64,000 bases of DNA from Bradyrhizobium sp. SRS-191. GTDB lineage: Bacteria > Pseudomonadota > Alphaproteobacteria > Rhizobiales > Xanthobacteraceae. The translations under genes and the position numbers were made by a program. Of this stretch, positions 1 through 9,083 are shown piece after piece. Where the stretch lies: positions 62,001 to 126,000 of the forward strand of contig NZ_JANBVS010000020.1 of NCBI RefSeq assembly GCF_024586915.1, in the 5' to 3' direction. Below the pieces are notes generated by a model. The model was not told where the DNA came from. It made no database searches and was given only the letters and a program-made list of their open reading frames with translations. Numbering within the stretch: position 1 is the stretch's first letter; each line of letters opens with the position of its first letter.

Positions 1-302
1 ACCTCGTCGCTCTCGACCAGCCGCCGTGTCTGCTCCACCGTCTTCGGCGGCACGTAGCTGTCGTCGAGCGAGAGCAGGTTGACCTTGCGGCCGTTGATGC
101 CGCCGCGATCGTTGACCATCCTGAAGTAGGCGACCTCGCCCTTGCCGAGGATGCCGAACGCCGACACCGGCCCGCTATACGGCATGGTCTGGCCGATGCG
201 GATTTCGCTCGCGGTGATGCCGGGCGGATCCTCCGCCCAGGCGGGCAGCACGGACGCGGACGAGATGACGGCCAGCCCTGCGGCTGCGATGGCACGTCGC
301 AT
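1..302 (-). CDS. ABC transporter substrate-binding protein, branched-chain amino acid type (N-terminal part)
   Basis: Partial gene: about 100 N-terminal residues are present and the rest lies beyond the left edge. The reading begins MRRAIAAAGLAVISSASVLP followed by AWAED, a typical Sec signal peptide. After it comes ITASEIRIGQTMPYSGP, the opening of periplasmic LivK/amide-type binding proteins (peripla_BP_6). The ATG is preceded by AGGGAGG at good spacing. Family members capture amino acids, amides or aromatic acids in the periplasm for a Liv-type ABC importer. The gene diverges from a GntR/FCD regulator, which probably controls it. The ligand cannot be read from this fragment. Confidence 0.85.
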   Translation of the reverse strand, partial: MRRAIAAAGLAVISSASVLPAWAEDPPGITASEIRIGQTMPYSGPVSAFGILGKGEVAYFRMVNDRGGINGRKVNLLSLDDSYVPPKTVEQTRRLVESDE

Positions 303-385
303 GGATACCTCCCTGGTCACCGCGCTGACGGCGGCATTGGCGGGGAAGCTTAGGGGTGTCCGGGCCCTCCAGCAATGAAAATATA

Positions 386-398
386 TTTTCCTGGAAAA
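386..398. promoter_or_regulatory. candidate operator between the ABC gene and the gntR-type gene
   Basis: TTTTCC-T-GGAAAA is a short perfect dyad in an AT-rich patch within an otherwise GC-rich divergent intergenic region. FCD-type GntR regulators usually bind such dyads next to their own gene. Assignment is by position only. Confidence 0.35.
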
Positions 399-450
399 AT
401 CTATTTTCTGTTCTGATAACGTGCCCCCCCGAATCCATCGGGATGAGTCC

Positions 451-1125
451 ATGTCCGCCAGCGCCACCCAGACCGCCTATGAGCAGCTGCGCGCCAGTCT
501 GCTGGCCGGCCTCTATCAGCCCGAGGAGAAGCTGAAGATCAGCGAGCTCGGCGCTTCCTTCTCGGTCAGCCCCGGCGCGATCCGCGAGGCGCTGGCGCGG
601 CTGACGGCGGAGGGCCTAGTCATCGCGATGCCGCAGCGCGGCTTCCGCGTCGCGCCGGTGTCGGTCGCCGATCTGCGTGATCTCACCGACATGCGCATCG
701 AGATCGAGACCAAGTGCCTGCGCCGCGCGATCGCCAACGGCGACCTCGCCTGGGAGACGGCGGTGGTTGCCGCCCATCACCGTCTCGCGGCGACGCCGAT
801 CGCCACCGCCGATGGCCGCTTCTCGCCGGCCTGGATGCTCGCGCATGGCGATTTCCACACAGCCCTCGCCCAGGCCTGTGGCAGCGCCTGGATGATGCGG
901 GTGCGCGATCTCTTGTTCGTCCACAACGAGCGCTATCTCGAGCTCGCCCGCAAGGCCGACCGCGGCAACCGCGACGCCGCGCGCGAGCATCGCGAGCTGA
1001 TGGAGGCGGCATTGGCACGCGACACCGAGCGCGCGGTGACGATCATGACGGTCCATCTCGGCAACACCCGCGACACGATCGAGGCTGCGCTGCTTGCAAC
1101 CACGGCGATGAGCGCGGCGAGGTGA
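451..1125 (+). CDS. GntR-family transcriptional regulator, FCD subfamily
   Basis: 224 residues. The N-terminal winged helix spans about residues 8-75, with a recognition region around SVSPGAIREALARL. It is followed by an all-helical FCD effector domain with the expected His-containing segments (HGDFHTALAQACGS and EHRELMEAAL), which usually form a metal site that takes a carboxylate effector. The ATG was chosen over a GTG 30 bases upstream because MSASATQTAYEQLR matches the family N-terminus. The gene diverges from a branched-chain-type binding protein, so it most likely represses uptake and catabolism of that ligand. The effector is unknown. Confidence 0.88.
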   Translation: MSASATQTAYEQLRASLLAGLYQPEEKLKISELGASFSVSPGAIREALARLTAEGLVIAMPQRGFRVAPVSVADLRDLTDMRIEIETKCLRRAIANGDLAWETAVVAAHHRLAATPIATADGRFSPAWMLAHGDFHTALAQACGSAWMMRVRDLLFVHNERYLELARKADRGNRDAAREHRELMEAALARDTERAVTIMTVHLGNTRDTIEAALLATTAMSAAR

Positions 1126-1269
1126 CGTCCACGAAAGCATGTCCGGACAATGTGCTCTGGCTGCTCTCGCGAAGATCGGCGGGTTGAGTCATCCTGCTCC
1201 GGCCACGCTGGATCCAGATGCGTGCAACTGACGTTTCCGACCCGCTTCGACACGGGCCGCAGTGCCCCA

Positions 1270-1608
1270 ATGAATGAGATGCAGATGCGGGATCAGCGCG
1301 CGCCTCTGAAGGCCCTCGAGGATTGGTACGCCTCCCAATGCGACGGCCATTGGGAGCATCAGTACGGGATCAAGATCGGAACCCTCGACAACCCGGGATG
1401 GGCTCTCAGGATCGATCTCTCCTCCACGGATCTGGCCGAGCGCCCGTTCGCGGAGGTGAGGGTTCAGGGCGACGACGATGATGATTGGTGCCACTGCCGC
1501 GTCCGCGGCGCGGTATTCGAAGCCTATTGCGGCCCGCATCATCTGGACGACGTCATCTCGATCTTCCTCGCATGGGCGATTGCGGCCGCGCGGGAGGCAA
1601 AGCATTGA
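1270..1608 (+). CDS. Imm53-family immunity-like protein
   Basis: 112 residues, acidic. The segment LKALEDWYASQCDGHWEHQY followed by GIKIGTLDNPGWALRIDL is the characteristic core of the immunity protein 53 family, which accompanies polymorphic or contact-dependent toxins. No toxin gene or secretion cassette is seen beside it, so here it is an orphan. Start choice is uncertain: MNEMQMRDQ gives three possible Met codons and no strong ribosome binding site is visible. The next gene downstream is a methyltransferase on the same strand. Confidence 0.7.
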   Translation: MNEMQMRDQRAPLKALEDWYASQCDGHWEHQYGIKIGTLDNPGWALRIDLSSTDLAERPFAEVRVQGDDDDDWCHCRVRGAVFEAYCGPHHLDDVISIFLAWAIAAAREAKH

Positions 1609-1755
1609 GAGTGACGCGGCAGATCTGATGCCGATTTTGAGGTCCGTATTTTGCGACCCCGGCGAACAGATGTGTGAGCGGTATTTTAGTACATCAAGGC
1701 GCGGAAGCGTTGTAAGGTCCGGCTTGCTCGTCAGCATCGCCCGCGAGGCCGCGCC

Positions 1756-2616
1756 GTGGACCAGTCGGAAAAATATCGCACGTTCTACGCCAAGCTGATC
1801 TGCACGGCCGCCAAGCTCGACGATCCCAGGATCGAGGAGGCGTTCCGCAGCATCAAGCGCGAGCCCTTCGCTGGACCGGGGCCCTGGTGGATAACCCTCG
1901 GCGGCCATTCCTATGTGCAGACGCCCGACGATGATCCGGCGTTTCTCTATCAGAACCTGCTGCTCGCGCTGGACCATGAGCGCGGCATCAATATCGGCCA
2001 GCCCAGTGCGCATGCGATGTGGCTGGGAGCCTGCAACGTCAAGCCCGCCGAGACCGTGCTGCAGGTCGGGGTCGGCAGCGGCTACTACACCGCGATCCTC
2101 GCGCATCTGGTCGGCGCGCAGGGGCGCGTCCATGCCTATGAGATCGACGAGGCGATGGCGGCGCGGGCGCGCGAGAACCTCGCGGATCTGCCGCAGGTCG
2201 AGCTGCGTATGCAATCCGGAGCCGTCTCGGACCTGCCGCAGGCCGACCTGATCTACGTCTGTGCCGGCGCGGCGCAGCCGAGCCGCTCCTGGCTCGATGC
2301 CTTGCGGACGGGCGGCCGGCTGCTGTTCCCGCTGGCTCCGCAGGGCGTGTTCGGCGGCATGCTGCTGATGACCCGCCCCGACCAGGGCGCGGTGTGGCCG
2401 GCTAGATTTGTCAGTCGCGCCGGCTTCATCGGCTGCGTCGGGCTTCAGGACGATGAGACCGGCCGCCGTTTGAGCGCGGCCTTTGCGACCGATTGGGCCG
2501 CGGTGCGCTCGTTGCGCCTCGATGGAGCGCCTGACGAGAGCTGCTGGTTCGCCGGCGACGGCTGGTGGCTGTCGACCGCGGAGGCGCCGGTATCCTCCGA
2601 TCTGCCCGGAGCATGA
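1756..2616 (+). CDS. protein-L-isoaspartate O-methyltransferase-like SAM-dependent methyltransferase
   Basis: 286 residues with a GTG start. The SAM-binding glycine-rich loop VGVGSGYYTAILAHLVG lies near residue 100, followed by an acidic strand end (YEIDEAMA). This is the layout of PCMT enzymes, which methylate isoaspartyl residues in damaged proteins. The C-terminal third (about residues 190-286) diverges from canonical Pcm and the protein is longer than the usual 210-220 residues. A related small-molecule methyltransferase role is therefore possible. It is convergent with the TadG-like gene. Confidence 0.75.
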   Translation: MDQSEKYRTFYAKLICTAAKLDDPRIEEAFRSIKREPFAGPGPWWITLGGHSYVQTPDDDPAFLYQNLLLALDHERGINIGQPSAHAMWLGACNVKPAETVLQVGVGSGYYTAILAHLVGAQGRVHAYEIDEAMAARARENLADLPQVELRMQSGAVSDLPQADLIYVCAGAAQPSRSWLDALRTGGRLLFPLAPQGVFGGMLLMTRPDQGAVWPARFVSRAGFIGCVGLQDDETGRRLSAAFATDWAAVRSLRLDGAPDESCWFAGDGWWLSTAEAPVSSDLPGA

Positions 2617-2710
2617 TCCGCGACGCTGATCTTCCCAGGTGCCGAGGATTTCGTGCCGATGGTTTCGCGCCGCGATCGCTCCATCACCAGAGCACGACGC
2701 AGCGCTGGTC

Positions 2711-4270
2711 TCATCGGGTGAGATGCGCTTCCGAGACCGCGTGATTGAACATCGCATTCAGCGCCGACGTGATGTCGGCCGGCGTGTTCGCCGTGTAGAA
2801 GAATCCGGGCGATGCGCAGGCCTGCAGGCTGGGCGGAATGTTGGGGATGTTGTTGTTGGCATAGTCGTCTTCGTCGCCGGCGAAGGACGCATTGACCGGA
2901 TTGATCGGCTGATAGGGAATATAGAGCACCGAGATGATGATGCCGCGGTTCTTCAACGGCGTGCATGAGGTGGCCGCATTGATCGTGGTGGCATGATTGC
3001 TGCCGGACCATGAGCCGTTGGGCACCCCCTTCACCTGCGGATCCTGCGCACCGTCGGTCACGAGGAACACATAGGGCAGGGTGTTGGTGGTGGCACTGCC
3101 GTTGCCGACACTGGTGATCAGGTTGTTGACGCTGGAGAGCGCCGTGTCGATGTGCGTGCCGCCCGAGCCGAGCGAGGCGTTGGTGTTCGTGTCGAGCAAG
3201 GTCGCGAGGTTCGCCGCAGCGTAGTTGATGGTCGTCGAATCGCTGATCGAGCCGCTGATGTTGGTGGTGAGCGGATAGTAGGAATAGAGATAGCGGATGA
3301 ACGGGTAGAGCCCGATCCGGAACTGGTTGGTGACCTTCTTGGTGTTGTTCGCCGTCACGAACAGCTGATTGACGGCATAACCTACCGCGTCCAGGCGGAG
3401 CTGGATGCAGGCATCCGTCCCGTCGGTCGGGCAGTTCGCAACCGTTGGCAACTTGTTGTAGAGCGAGTTCGGCAGCCCGGACACGATCGTCGAGGGAAGC
3501 TGAACGCGCTTGGGATTGTTGTTGTTGGTGGTCAGCAGGCTCTTGTAGCCGCTTTGGCTGACGCGCGAGATCGCATAGCCGAGGCAATAATTGTTGGTCG
3601 GGTAACCTTGCGTGCCTGAATCCGTGCAGGCGCTGTTCTGCGGAGAGAAGTGGCAGGCCAGCGTGCAGCCGGTGGGATATTGCCTGTAGTTGTCGGGGCT
3701 GATCGCCTGCATGCGCTGCGCTTCCGCCGTCGTCGAGGGCAGGCCCATCGAGCCCGACACGTCCAGGGTCAGATAGAAGTCGAGATACAGCGGCAGCGTG
3801 ACGGAGGACGACGAGCGTCCGGTGAGCGTCAGATTTGGATACCCGATCACGCCCAGGAACGTCGTCGGCATGGTGGCGGTGAACTGGACCTGCGACGTCA
3901 GGGATGCCCCGCTCTTGGTGACGGTGCTGCTTTCAGCCGTCAACGTATAGCCTTGGATCGTGGAGGCGTTGCCCTTGAAGATGCTGTTGGCTTCCGCGAC
4001 ACCAGCGCTCACCGATCCGTCCGCGGTCATCGCCATGGCTGCTGCATAGCCGGCGGAGTTGACTGCGATCGAGGCGATGCTCGCGGCATCCGCTGCGGAT
4101 TGCAGCTTGACCTTTAGCCGCATCGCCATGGAGTAGTCGGTCGCGCAGCCGATCGCCGCCAGGATCGGTAACAGGGCTATCGAGAACGTGACGGCGATGT
4201 TGGCCCTGCGATCCCGGAGGAAGAGCGCCGTGAGGGCCGCGGCCCGGCGCAGTCGTCGGCTGTTACCCAC
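2711..4270 (-). CDS. TadG-like pilus assembly protein with von Willebrand A domain
   Basis: 519 residues. An N-terminal TadE/TadG membrane helix (ANIAVTFSIALLPILAAIG, about residues 23-45) is followed by a long extracytoplasmic region holding a vWA domain. Its metal-ion-dependent adhesion site is DVSGSMG near residue 170. This is typical of the minor Tad/Flp pilus components that help anchor or assemble pili. The GTG start is chosen because GGAGG stands six bases upstream; an in-frame TTG further up has no such site. No other tad genes are in the window, so it is an isolated TadG-type protein. Confidence 0.82.
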   Translation of the reverse strand: MGNSRRLRRAAALTALFLRDRRANIAVTFSIALLPILAAIGCATDYSMAMRLKVKLQSAADAASIASIAVNSAGYAAAMAMTADGSVSAGVAEANSIFKGNASTIQGYTLTAESSTVTKSGASLTSQVQFTATMPTTFLGVIGYPNLTLTGRSSSSVTLPLYLDFYLTLDVSGSMGLPSTTAEAQRMQAISPDNYRQYPTGCTLACHFSPQNSACTDSGTQGYPTNNYCLGYAISRVSQSGYKSLLTTNNNNPKRVQLPSTIVSGLPNSLYNKLPTVANCPTDGTDACIQLRLDAVGYAVNQLFVTANNTKKVTNQFRIGLYPFIRYLYSYYPLTTNISGSISDSTTINYAAANLATLLDTNTNASLGSGGTHIDTALSSVNNLITSVGNGSATTNTLPYVFLVTDGAQDPQVKGVPNGSWSGSNHATTINAATSCTPLKNRGIIISVLYIPYQPINPVNASFAGDEDDYANNNIPNIPPSLQACASPGFFYTANTPADITSALNAMFNHAVSEAHLTR

Positions 4271-4545
4271 GCTTGTCCTCCAAGATCCCGTCAAGATCCC
4301 GTCCCCTGTCCGGTCCGGTGACTTGCTCTTCGTTGACCCATGTCCGCGCTGAGGATGGGCCGGGGCCTCCGGCGCCCCTGGTCGGGTTTGCGCACGGGCA
4401 GTCGCAAGTTCGGACGCCGTGCGACAAAATATCGCGCATGGACCTTTCGTTCGAGTTTAAGTCCTTGAGAAGTTTGGAGGTTTTATAGTACTTCTACGCG
4501 GCAAAGTTCCCGCCGCGGCCTCAGGTCGCTCAGCCCCGGGTACAG

Positions 4546-6279
4546 TCATGACGCCCAGTCAGGCGACTGCGGATCTGCAGGGAGCGTGGGACTCAGGCGG
4601 TCAACCGGGGGCTCACCGGCGCGCTCCTCCTGCACTCCGAACTGCATCGCGCAGCGCAGGCCGCCCGGATCGAAGTCGAGCGTGACGGACCAGCCGGTCT
4701 CGGAGCCGAACATGCGCGTGATCATCTTGGTGCCGAAGCCGCGCCGCGTCGGCTTGCGGACCAGCGGCCCGTCGCGTTCCGTCCAGACCAGCCGGACCAT
4801 GCCGCTCTCCTGGCCGGTCCAGGCGATGTCGAGCTTGCCCGCGGGCGTGGAGAAGGCGCCGTATTTGGCGGCGTTGGTGCTCAACTCCTGGATCGCGGCC
4901 GACAGCGCCAGCGTCAGCTTGGGCGGCAGCAGCAGGCGGGAGCCGTTGATGGTGAGACGGTCGGGGCCGGCATAGGGCGCCAGCGTGCGGTCCACGATCG
5001 CCCTGACGTCGGCGCCGACCCAGTTGTTCTCGGTTAACAGATTATAGGCCTCGGACAGCGCAAGGATACGCGCCTCGAACGCAACGACATAGTGCTCGAT
5101 GTCATCGGCACTCGCGCGCGACAGGCGCGCGATGGATTGTACGGTCCCCAGCGTATTCTTCGCGCGGTGATTGATCTCGTCGAGCAGGTCGCGCTGCTGG
5201 CGCAGGGCGCTCGCCAACTCGCCGCCCACCTCGTAGAGCACGTGCTTCATGCGGTTGACTTCGGCGATCCGCCCCATCCGGGGCGCGACGGCGCCGGCCT
5301 GCAGCCCCGACACGTAGCGCTCCAGATCAGCGAACTCGGCGACGAAACGATGCGCGAGCAGGCGTGCCAGCACCATGCCGAGCGCAAAGGTGAAGACGGT
5401 GAGCGCCACGATCCATTCGATCGTCCTATGCAAGGGCCCGTCAATGGCGTCGCGAGGCAGAGCGAGATTGACGGTCCAGCCGCTCTGCTCGGAGCGCAGC
5501 AGCGACGTGTAGGTCGGGACGCCGGCTCGCGAGACCGCCTTGATCCACCATGCCGCGGCCTGTCCGATATGCGCCCGGACCGCCGGGATCGTCGGCTGGC
5601 CGATCAGGTCGTCGTCGCCCAGCAACGGCCGCCGCGCGAGCAGCAGCCCTTGCTGATCGATGATGCTGCCGACGAGATCGCCCGACACGTAGTCGTCCAT
5701 CAAGGTGGACAGATAGCGCGGCGACAGTCCGACGTTCAGGGCATAGCGGATCTCCCCGGCGATCCGCACCGGTACGGCGATCGTGACGATGGCCTGGCCA
5801 TCGACCACCGCCTTCTGCAGGCCCGAGACTTGCGGACGGCCGGTGTCGATCGCGCGCCGCTCGGCATCGAAGGAGACGCGCTTCGGCAGCGGCGTTCCCG
5901 GCTCGAGCCGGGTGTTGACGAGCTGCTGCCCGTCGGGCTGATACAACGCGATCGCCACGCCGCCGATCAGCTTCACCGCGTCGACCGCGTGGTCCCTGAA
6001 TTCCTCATAGCGGCCTTCCGCGAGCAGCGGCGACAGCGCCAGGATCTGCAGATCCTCGATGATGTTGGCGAGGCGCAGCTCGGTCGCGTTGCGCATCAAC
6101 CGCAGCCTGTCCTCATATTCGACCTTGCGACATTGCGAGGATTCCGCGACGAAGTGATGGGCGAGAAACGCCGCGCAGGCGGTGATCGGAACGGCGGTCG
6201 CGAGCGCGAGAACGAGGAGGTAGGCCGAGATGGGCCAGGTCCCGGACCTCATGGCGATCCGCAATGCCCCACGAGACAC
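4546..6279 (-). CDS. membrane sensor histidine kinase, HWE family, with periplasmic Cache-like sensor
   Basis: 577 residues. TM1 is at about 15-36, a periplasmic Cache-like sensor follows, TM2 is at about 287-309, and then a HAMP-like linker. The phospho-acceptor segment LLDEINHRAKNTLGTVQSI puts the active His near 371. The catalytic part carries ELSTNAAKYGA and RLVWTERDGP, the N-box and WxE signatures of HWE kinases, which in rhizobia often feed general stress or light responses. The GTG start is supported by GGGGAGGAG five bases upstream; an open frame extends 96 codons further but looks non-coding. No response regulator is adjacent, so the output partner is unknown. Confidence 0.85.
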   Translation of the reverse strand: MSRGALRIAMRSGTWPISAYLLVLALATAVPITACAAFLAHHFVAESSQCRKVEYEDRLRLMRNATELRLANIIEDLQILALSPLLAEGRYEEFRDHAVDAVKLIGGVAIALYQPDGQQLVNTRLEPGTPLPKRVSFDAERRAIDTGRPQVSGLQKAVVDGQAIVTIAVPVRIAGEIRYALNVGLSPRYLSTLMDDYVSGDLVGSIIDQQGLLLARRPLLGDDDLIGQPTIPAVRAHIGQAAAWWIKAVSRAGVPTYTSLLRSEQSGWTVNLALPRDAIDGPLHRTIEWIVALTVFTFALGMVLARLLAHRFVAEFADLERYVSGLQAGAVAPRMGRIAEVNRMKHVLYEVGGELASALRQQRDLLDEINHRAKNTLGTVQSIARLSRASADDIEHYVVAFEARILALSEAYNLLTENNWVGADVRAIVDRTLAPYAGPDRLTINGSRLLLPPKLTLALSAAIQELSTNAAKYGAFSTPAGKLDIAWTGQESGMVRLVWTERDGPLVRKPTRRGFGTKMITRMFGSETGWSVTLDFDPGGLRCAMQFGVQEERAGEPPVDRLSPTLPADPQSPDWAS

Positions 6280-7049
6280 GACATCTCCTCCCCCGCTCGC
6301 GCGGTTCAACGCTCCTGCCCGGGGCGTCGTCAATCTGCTCTTGCGATGAAAGCTGCCGGCCGCGGCGGAACCCGAACTACCATGTGGAACTTTTGTTCCA
6401 GCGATTCTGACGCGCTTCAGCCGCTGACGATTGATCGCGTTGTTGTCCTCGCCTGTCAACCACAACCGCCGCTCCGCTGCGGAGACAGCCTCGAAAGCGA
6501 GCATGGCGAAACACCCCGAGGTCTGCGCGGCCGCAAGGTGCGTGGACGGCGAGAGACGGCGCGCCACCCCATGAGCCCGGGATCGTCTGCCGGCGGCGCC
6601 GCGCCGGACGACATTGCGCCCGCAGGTGGGAACGATGGGCGCGATCCCACTCTATTAGTTGACGACGGACGTCGCCATCGGCGGCGATCCATGAGTCGCC
6701 GGCGACGTGGCTCGCGTCCCAACCGGCCGCCCGATCGGCGTGCGCCGCGTGCTGCACGTCCTGGTGAAGGTTGCCGGACGATTCGCCTTGAAGTCGCTGC
6801 TCTCTCTGCGGCAAATCCAGTTTCGCCCAACGAGAAGTTGTCGGGTCGCGCAACTTGTTAGTGCGATGCGCCGGGCTTCCGGCGAAGTAATTAGATGGCG
6901 CCGGTCACAGTTAAGCGGTCTTCACGCCCGCCCTGCGGCCCATTCAACGATACGTTCACTACGTGGCGATCCCACTGCCGTTGGAAACTCGCCGGTAACG
7001 CGCCGTCGCTCTAGTGATGCTCATTCAAGACATTCAGGAGGAGACATTC
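6280..7049. other. 770-bp intergenic stretch without a convincing gene
   Basis: Open frames here are shadow-like, lack ribosome binding sites and give Arg/Pro-rich translations. The left end is the kinase leader. The right end carries the GGAGGAG leader of the 49-residue peptide gene. No tRNA, terminator or clear repeat was seen. Confidence 0.5.
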
Positions 7050-7199
7050 ATGTTGAAGATGATTGCGCGCAAGCTGCTCGGCCCTCATGCTCTCAATTCC
7101 GGCTTCGGCCTGGTGACGATGTTCGCGTTGACGGGCGTCGTCGCCTCGCTGGTGCTGGTTCAGCGCGGTATCGACGTCAGCCCGCCCGGCATGTTCTGA
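7050..7199 (+). CDS. small single-span membrane protein (49 aa)
   Basis: A 49-residue protein: a short basic N-terminus (MLKMIARKLLG), one hydrophobic span at about 20-37 (FGLVTMFALTGVVASLVLV), then the tail RGIDVSPPGMF. GGAGGAG stands six bases before the ATG, the best evidence that it is translated. I recognise no family. A 53-residue protein at 50456-50617 has the same plan and a similar ending (YGLDLSPGLF), so the two may belong to one undescribed small-protein family. The inferred topology is N-terminus inside. Confidence 0.55.
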   Translation: MLKMIARKLLGPHALNSGFGLVTMFALTGVVASLVLVQRGIDVSPPGMF

Positions 7200-7334
7200 C
7201 CGGGCCGCTCAAAAGCTGCGGCCAGCTCGCAAGCAGAGCTGCAAGCTGGTCGCATGACGTTTTATCTCTCGGCACGGTCGATGCCGCCGCAAGTCAAATG
7301 GCCCGATTTGCCCGACGGGCGCGCGCCGCAAAAT

Positions 7335-7860
7335 CCTGTCCAGCCCTGCCGCCAAAAATATTCTGATTTACAAAAATCCGAATTCGTGTAGTCTGCGCGG
7401 CGTCCAGTCTCCGCGAGGAGGGGCGTATCGCGGTCGTCACGAGCGTGGGAGGCTGGATGCGGTGGGCACGGCGGGTCGCAGCGTGATGATTCATGCCGAC
7501 GAACGATCCGACGGGCACGGTGAAATCGCGTGGTCCTGGCGCCCCGATGCTGGCGTCAAGCTCGTGCGCTCCTGATGAGGCGCGCGGGTGACGGTGGCTA
7601 CAAGCCCGGACACCGGGGAGAGCGCGTATAAGCCGTAACGCCATCGCGCAGGGAAGGCCGGGTCTGTCCGGCTGAACCTGTGGTTCCTGCCCCGTGCATT
7701 CTTTCCGCACGGGGGCCACGGGCCTCAGTCGAGGTCCGGCCTTCCCTGCGCCCTCCTGTTAGAAGCGGAGGGTGATGATGCGCAAAGCTCGGGCGGATGC
7801 CGTCGCGAGAGCGCGATCCCGTGTGTTTGTCGCTGTTTGACATCCGTGTAGTATGTCCAT
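7335..7860. repeat. probable dispersed non-coding repeat region
   Basis: Starts near an AT-rich motif (AAAAATATTCTGATTTACAA) and runs through GC-rich text with local inverted symmetry. It resembles the interspersed non-coding sequence found repeatedly in Bradyrhizobium and Nitrobacter genomes, which attracts spurious gene calls. The resemblance is from memory, not a search. No gene is supported. Confidence 0.35.
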
Positions 7861-7888
7861 GGAGATCTAGTGCGGTGCTGACGAATGT

Positions 7889-8043
7889 GCCCTCTCCCCT
7901 TGCGGGAGAGGGCATGTAGGAAAGCGCGGCAGACTCGCTTGGGTGAGGGGTATTTCTCCACGAGTGCGCTCGCGGAGAGATGCCCCTCACCAACTGAGCG
8001 CGTGGAAAAACCTGCGATGCCCTCTCCCGCAAGGGGAGAGGGC
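7889..8043. repeat. 155-bp palindromic repeat element (MITE/REP-like)
   Basis: The outer arms at 7889-7913 and 8019-8043 are perfect 25-base inverted copies (core CCCTCTCC...GGAGAGGG), each itself nearly palindromic. An inner inverted pair (GGTGAGGGG / CCCCTCACC) flanks the centre. It would fold into a long hairpin. There is no transposase. It sits between a repeat region and the 3' end of the LysR gene. Confidence 0.75.
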
Positions 8044-8080
8044 GCTGTATCAGGCCGCGTCCACCATCGCGGCTCATAGC

Positions 8081-8968
8081 TCACCCCGCCTTCTTGCCGC
8101 GCGAGCCGATCAGCTCGGCGACCAGCGGGTTCGGGTAGCGGCGCTGCTGGCTCACCGCGAAGAACTGCTCCTTCAGCTCGCTGAGCCGCGCGCGCTCGAC
8201 CAGCACGCCGGAGCGCAGTTCGTCGATCACGACGATCGACGGCACCAAGGTGACCGTGCCGCTCTCGCGCGCCATCAATCGCAGCATCGCCATGTCGTCG
8301 ACCTCGGCGGCGATGACCGGACGAATGCCGCTGGAGCCGACCAGCGCATCGAAGGCGGAGCGCAGCGCGCTGCCGCGGCCGGGCAGGATCACCGGCGTCG
8401 TCGCCAGATCCTGCGGAAAGCGGAAGCGGGCGGCCTTGGCAGGCTTGCGGCTGACCAGGCTGACGCGCTGCTCGTCGATCAGCGTGTTCTCGAAATTGCT
8501 GCGCGTGTCCGGCGCGGCCGGATGGTTAGCGAGCACGAGGTCGAGCTTGTGGGCATCGAGCTGCTCCAGCAGGTCGGCGAACTGGCCGGTGCGGATGATC
8601 AGCTCGACATCGCCACGCCCGATCAGCGGCTTGAGGAATGCGATCTGGAAGTTGCGCGACAGATTGGCCGCCGCGCCGACCCTCAGCAGCTGCCGTCCCG
8701 GGCGCAGGCCCGACAGCGTCTCGATCAGCTCATGGCCGGACTTGAACACGCTGCCGGCATAGTCGAGCGCGATGCGGCCCGCCTCCGTCAGCTGCAGCGA
8801 GCGGCCGGTGCGTTCGAACAGCTTCTGGCCGAGCTGGTCCTCGAGCGCCTTGACCTGCACCGACAGCGAGGAGGGCGAGACGTTGAGGCGCTGCGCGGCG
8901 CGGCTCATGCTGCCCTCGCTGGCGATCATCCAGAAATAGCGCAGGTGGTGGTAGTTCAGATGCGGCAT
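8081..8968 (-). CDS. LysR-family regulator divergent from dabBA
   Basis: 295 residues. The N-terminal winged HTH (residues about 1-60; LNYHHLRYFWMIASEGSMSR, then AAQRLNVSPSSLSVQVKALE) and the LTEAGR turn are classic LysR, close to the NhaR/CbbR-like branch. A periplasmic-binding-like effector domain follows. The start MPHLNYHH was chosen because the longer frame reads through the operator-like palindrome. It diverges from dabB. In several autotrophic bacteria LysR regulators are linked to Dab or other carbon-concentrating operons, so CO2/bicarbonate-responsive control of dabBA is the simplest inference. Confidence 0.88.
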   Translation of the reverse strand: MPHLNYHHLRYFWMIASEGSMSRAAQRLNVSPSSLSVQVKALEDQLGQKLFERTGRSLQLTEAGRIALDYAGSVFKSGHELIETLSGLRPGRQLLRVGAAANLSRNFQIAFLKPLIGRGDVELIIRTGQFADLLEQLDAHKLDLVLANHPAAPDTRSNFENTLIDEQRVSLVSRKPAKAARFRFPQDLATTPVILPGRGSALRSAFDALVGSSGIRPVIAAEVDDMAMLRLMARESGTVTLVPSIVVIDELRSGVLVERARLSELKEQFFAVSQQRRYPNPLVAELIGSRGKKAG

Positions 8969-8970
8969 GG

Positions 8971-8997
8971 TGATCGTTCTATATTTTCTAACGATCA
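8971..8997. promoter_or_regulatory. LysR operator between lysR and dabB
   Basis: A perfect dyad, TGATCGTT and AACGATCA separated by 11 bases (CTATATTTTCT). It contains the T-N11-A signature of LysR-type sites and begins two bases upstream of the regulator start. A second small dyad (TTCAAT-G-ATTGAA, 9000-9012) lies next to it toward dabB. The arrangement fits an autoregulatory recognition site plus an activation site. Confidence 0.7.
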
Positions 8998-9083
8998 GGT
9001 TCAATGATTGAAATTTTAAGAAGGCATCGGGGCCGTTAAGACGAAGGGCAATCGTCTCATTTGATCAACCGTCCGAGCCGCCA

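Noticed and set aside
6280..6567. 96-codon N-terminal extension of the HWE kinase
   Set aside because: Arg/Ser-rich text without ribosome site; the GTG start has GGGGAGGAG and leads directly into TM1.
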